A DNA stretch of 32,084 bases from Streptomyces sp. PH10-H1. Its GTDB lineage: Bacteria > Actinomycetota > Actinomycetes > Streptomycetales > Streptomycetaceae. The stretch covers positions 1 to 32,084 of the forward strand of contig NZ_JASISZ010000037.1 in the NCBI RefSeq assembly GCF_030063355.1, in the 5' to 3' direction. Below, piece by piece: positions 30,767 to 32,084 of this stretch. The position numbers and the translations under genes were made by a program. Numbering within the stretch: position 1 is the first letter of the stretch; each line of letters opens with the position of its first letter. The notes beneath the pieces were generated by a model. It worked only from the letters and a program-made list of their open reading frames with translations, made no database searches and was not told the origin of the DNA.

Positions 30767-31759
30767 TCAGCAGCCCCAGCGCAGGCCCGGCGTGGAGACC
30801 GGGGCGTCCCACAGCCGCAGCAGTTCCTCGTCCACCTGGCACAGGGTCACCGAGCAGCCGGCCATGTCCAGGGAGGTCACATAGTTGCCGACCAGGGTGC
30901 GGGCGATCGGCACATTGCGTTCGGCCAGCGCCCGGTGCACCTCGGCGTTGAAGCCGTACAGCTCCAGCAGCGGCGTACCGCCCATTCCGTTGACCAGGGC
31001 GATCACCGGCGCGTCGGGCCGCAGGTCCTCGACGACGGCGTCGACGACGACATCGGCGATCTCGCCCGACGTCATCATCCCGCGGCGCTCACGTCCCGGC
31101 TCGCCGTGGATCCCGACGCCCAGTTCCAGCTCCCCCGCGGGCAGATCGAAGGTGGGGCTGCCCTTTGCCGGGGTCGTGCACGCGCTGAGCGCCACGCCGA
31201 AGCTGCGCGAGGACTCGTTGACCCGTCGGGCGATCGACTCGACCCGCTCCAGCGGCGCGCCCTCCTCGGCGGCGCCGCCGGCGAGCTTCTCGACGAACAG
31301 CGTCGCCCCGGTGCCGCGCCGCCCGGCCGTGTAGAGGCTGTCGAGGACCGCGACATCGTCGTTGACCAGGACCTTGGCGATCCGTACGCCCTCGTCCTCG
31401 GCGAGTTCGGCCGCCATGTCGAAGTTCAGTACATCGCCCGTGTAGTTCTTGATGATGAACAGCACGCCCGCGCCGCTGTCCACAGCCGCGGCCGCGCGGA
31501 CCATCTGGTCGGGCACGGGGGAGGTGAACACCTCGCCGGGACACGCCGCGTCGAGCATCCCCCGCCCGACGAACCCGCCGTGCAGCGGTTCGTGTCCGGA
31601 GCCGCCCCCCGAGACAAGTCCGACCTTGCCCTTGACGGGCGCATCCCGGCGCACGATCACCCGGTGATCGACGTCGATGGTCAGCTCCGGATGGGCGGCG
31701 GCCATGCCCCGCAGGGCATCGGCGACCACGCTCTCGGCCACGTTGATGAGCATCTTCAT
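30767..31759 (-). CDS. dhaK: Dihydroxyacetone kinase subunit DhaK
   Basis: A 330-residue DhaK, the substrate-binding subunit of the PTS-type dihydroxyacetone kinase. Visible are 'KGKVGLVSGGGSGHEPLHGG' (substrate loop with His56), 'GVLFIIKNYTGDVLNFDMAA', and His218 in 'LELGVGIHGEPGRER', which binds dihydroxyacetone covalently as a hemiaminal. The Glu/Asp-rich 'AELAEDEGVRIAKVLVNDDV' is also standard. The length is normal for the family and no ATP-binding domain is fused, in agreement with separate DhaL. An aggaggt site precedes the ATG. It is the first gene of the operon; the upstream region contains only tandem repeats, and no DhaR- or DhaS-like regulator is in this window. Confidence 0.94.
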   Translation of the reverse strand: MKMLINVAESVVADALRGMAAAHPELTIDVDHRVIVRRDAPVKGKVGLVSGGGSGHEPLHGGFVGRGMLDAACPGEVFTSPVPDQMVRAAAAVDSGAGVLFIIKNYTGDVLNFDMAAELAEDEGVRIAKVLVNDDVAVLDSLYTAGRRGTGATLFVEKLAGGAAEEGAPLERVESIARRVNESSRSFGVALSACTTPAKGSPTFDLPAGELELGVGIHGEPGRERRGMMTSGEIADVVVDAVVEDLRPDAPVIALVNGMGGTPLLELYGFNAEVHRALAERNVPIARTLVGNYVTSLDMAGCSVTLCQVDEELLRLWDAPVSTPGLRWGC

Positions 31760-31800
31760 GGGTACCTCCTGGCGAACTAGCAGGCGAGTCTTTGAGTGGA

Positions 31801-31835
31801 GTCTTTGCAGTTCAGGCGGGGTCTTTGCAGTTCAG
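31801..31835. repeat. 15-bp direct repeat, 20-bp period, upstream of dhaK
   Basis: gtctttgcagttcag occurs at 31801-31815 and exactly again at 31821-31835; gtctttg is also present at 31788-31794. The copies lie 42-76 bases upstream of the dhaK start codon, where a promoter or operator is expected. Two-turn spacing could let a regulator bind both on one face; no known consensus is recognised. Confidence 0.75.
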
Positions 31836-31847
31836 AGTGGGAGCCAG

Positions 31848-31892
31848 CGGTCCCAACGGTCCCAACGGTCCCAGTGGTCCCAGTGGTCCCGG
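31848..31892. repeat. 9-bp tandem repeat, five units, upstream of dhaK
   Basis: Five units of (c/t)ggtccca(a/g)-type run from 31848 to 31892 (cggtcccaa twice, cggtcccag, tggtcccag, tggtcccgg). On the + strand the unit is a multiple of three and one frame reads Gly-Pro-Asn/Ser repeats, but no credible gene contains it. I treat it as a noncoding minisatellite. Confidence 0.85.
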
Positions 31893-32084
31893 CGGGGATG
31901 ATGCTGACCTTGTGGATGACGCGTCAAGCAGTGGCTGGAACGCGCGGGGTTCTGTCGTCCATGGCCCCCAGTATTAAGCGAAGGCCGCCACGGGTCGTGG
32001 ACCGCAACACACGTTCTTCGCCGCCTGGCGGTATGCCGGCCCCCCGATGCCGAAAAACCTGCGGTGGGCAGGGCACCCAGGAGA
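31893..32084. other. Unassigned right end of window
   Basis: No gene with recognisable content. A short + frame through the tandem repeats ends at 31977, is of low complexity and has no ribosome site. The upstream control region of dhaK may extend here; nothing else is visible. Confidence 0.35.

Noticed and set aside
31792..31977. Collagen-like Gly-Pro-Asn/Ser small protein
   Set aside because: The Gly-Pro pattern comes from the 9-bp tandem repeat; the rest of the frame is not protein-like and there is no ribosome site.

Overview
The window reads as chromosomal DNA of a Streptomyces or close relative. Base composition is very GC-rich and codon third positions are almost all G or C. Several families are typical of that group: a SARP activator, a MurR/RpiR regulator, secreted proteases, an XRE/ImmA-IrrE/7TM set, and rare TTA codons. 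No rRNA, tRNA or CRISPR array was seen.

Left part (1-6150). A compact XRE regulator, HExxH metallopeptidase (ImmA/IrrE type) and seven-helix membrane protein cassette is followed by a convergent zinc-free quinone oxidoreductase. Next comes a decayed stretch of about 2 kb with an IS1380-like transposase fragment joined to the C-terminus of a tyrosine recombinase, and the first 38 codons of an MHS-type transporter.

Centre-left (6153-13158). This is the most interesting part: a small RiPP-like locus. A SARP activator is followed by a pair of 16-bp direct repeats 22 bp apart, a 25-residue peptide ending in C-x-C-x2-C-x2-C (last residue Cys), an E1/ThiF-like adenylating enzyme with an N-terminal peptide-binding (RRE-like) region, a membrane M50 metallopeptidase that also has an RRE-like N-terminus, and a large secreted subtilisin-fold protein whose classical Asp and His are replaced. 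I do not recognise the product class. A logical model is SARP activation, adenylation of the peptide C-terminus, and proteolytic release or export by the two peptidase-like proteins. A secreted trypsin-like protease and a GNAT acetyltransferase follow.

Centre (15317-20492). An unknown small protein and a MurR/RpiR regulator are divergent from an overlapping operon of two saccharopine dehydrogenases (LYS1 and LYS9 types) and an unknown protein. The first and third genes carry TTA codons, suggesting bldA control of lysine/alpha-aminoadipate metabolism.

Gene graveyard (20425-22922). A frameshifted and N-terminally truncated conserved protein, a potassium channel broken by two nearby frameshifts, and a LuxR-type output domain without its receiver lie side by side.

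Right part (23026-32084). A DeoR regulator, a DUF4406/deoxyribosyltransferase-like protein and a Nudix hydrolase form one set. A DJ-1/PfpI protein and MarR regulator form an operon whose promoter is covered by a perfect 12-5-12 palindrome. A second MarR is divergent from an MFS transporter that has lost its middle part in frame. A HbpS/GlcG-like protein, a secreted cyclophilin, and a PTS-dependent dihydroxyacetone kinase operon (dhaK-dhaL-dhaM) complete the window. Several unrelated short tandem repeats sit in the spacers of this last part.
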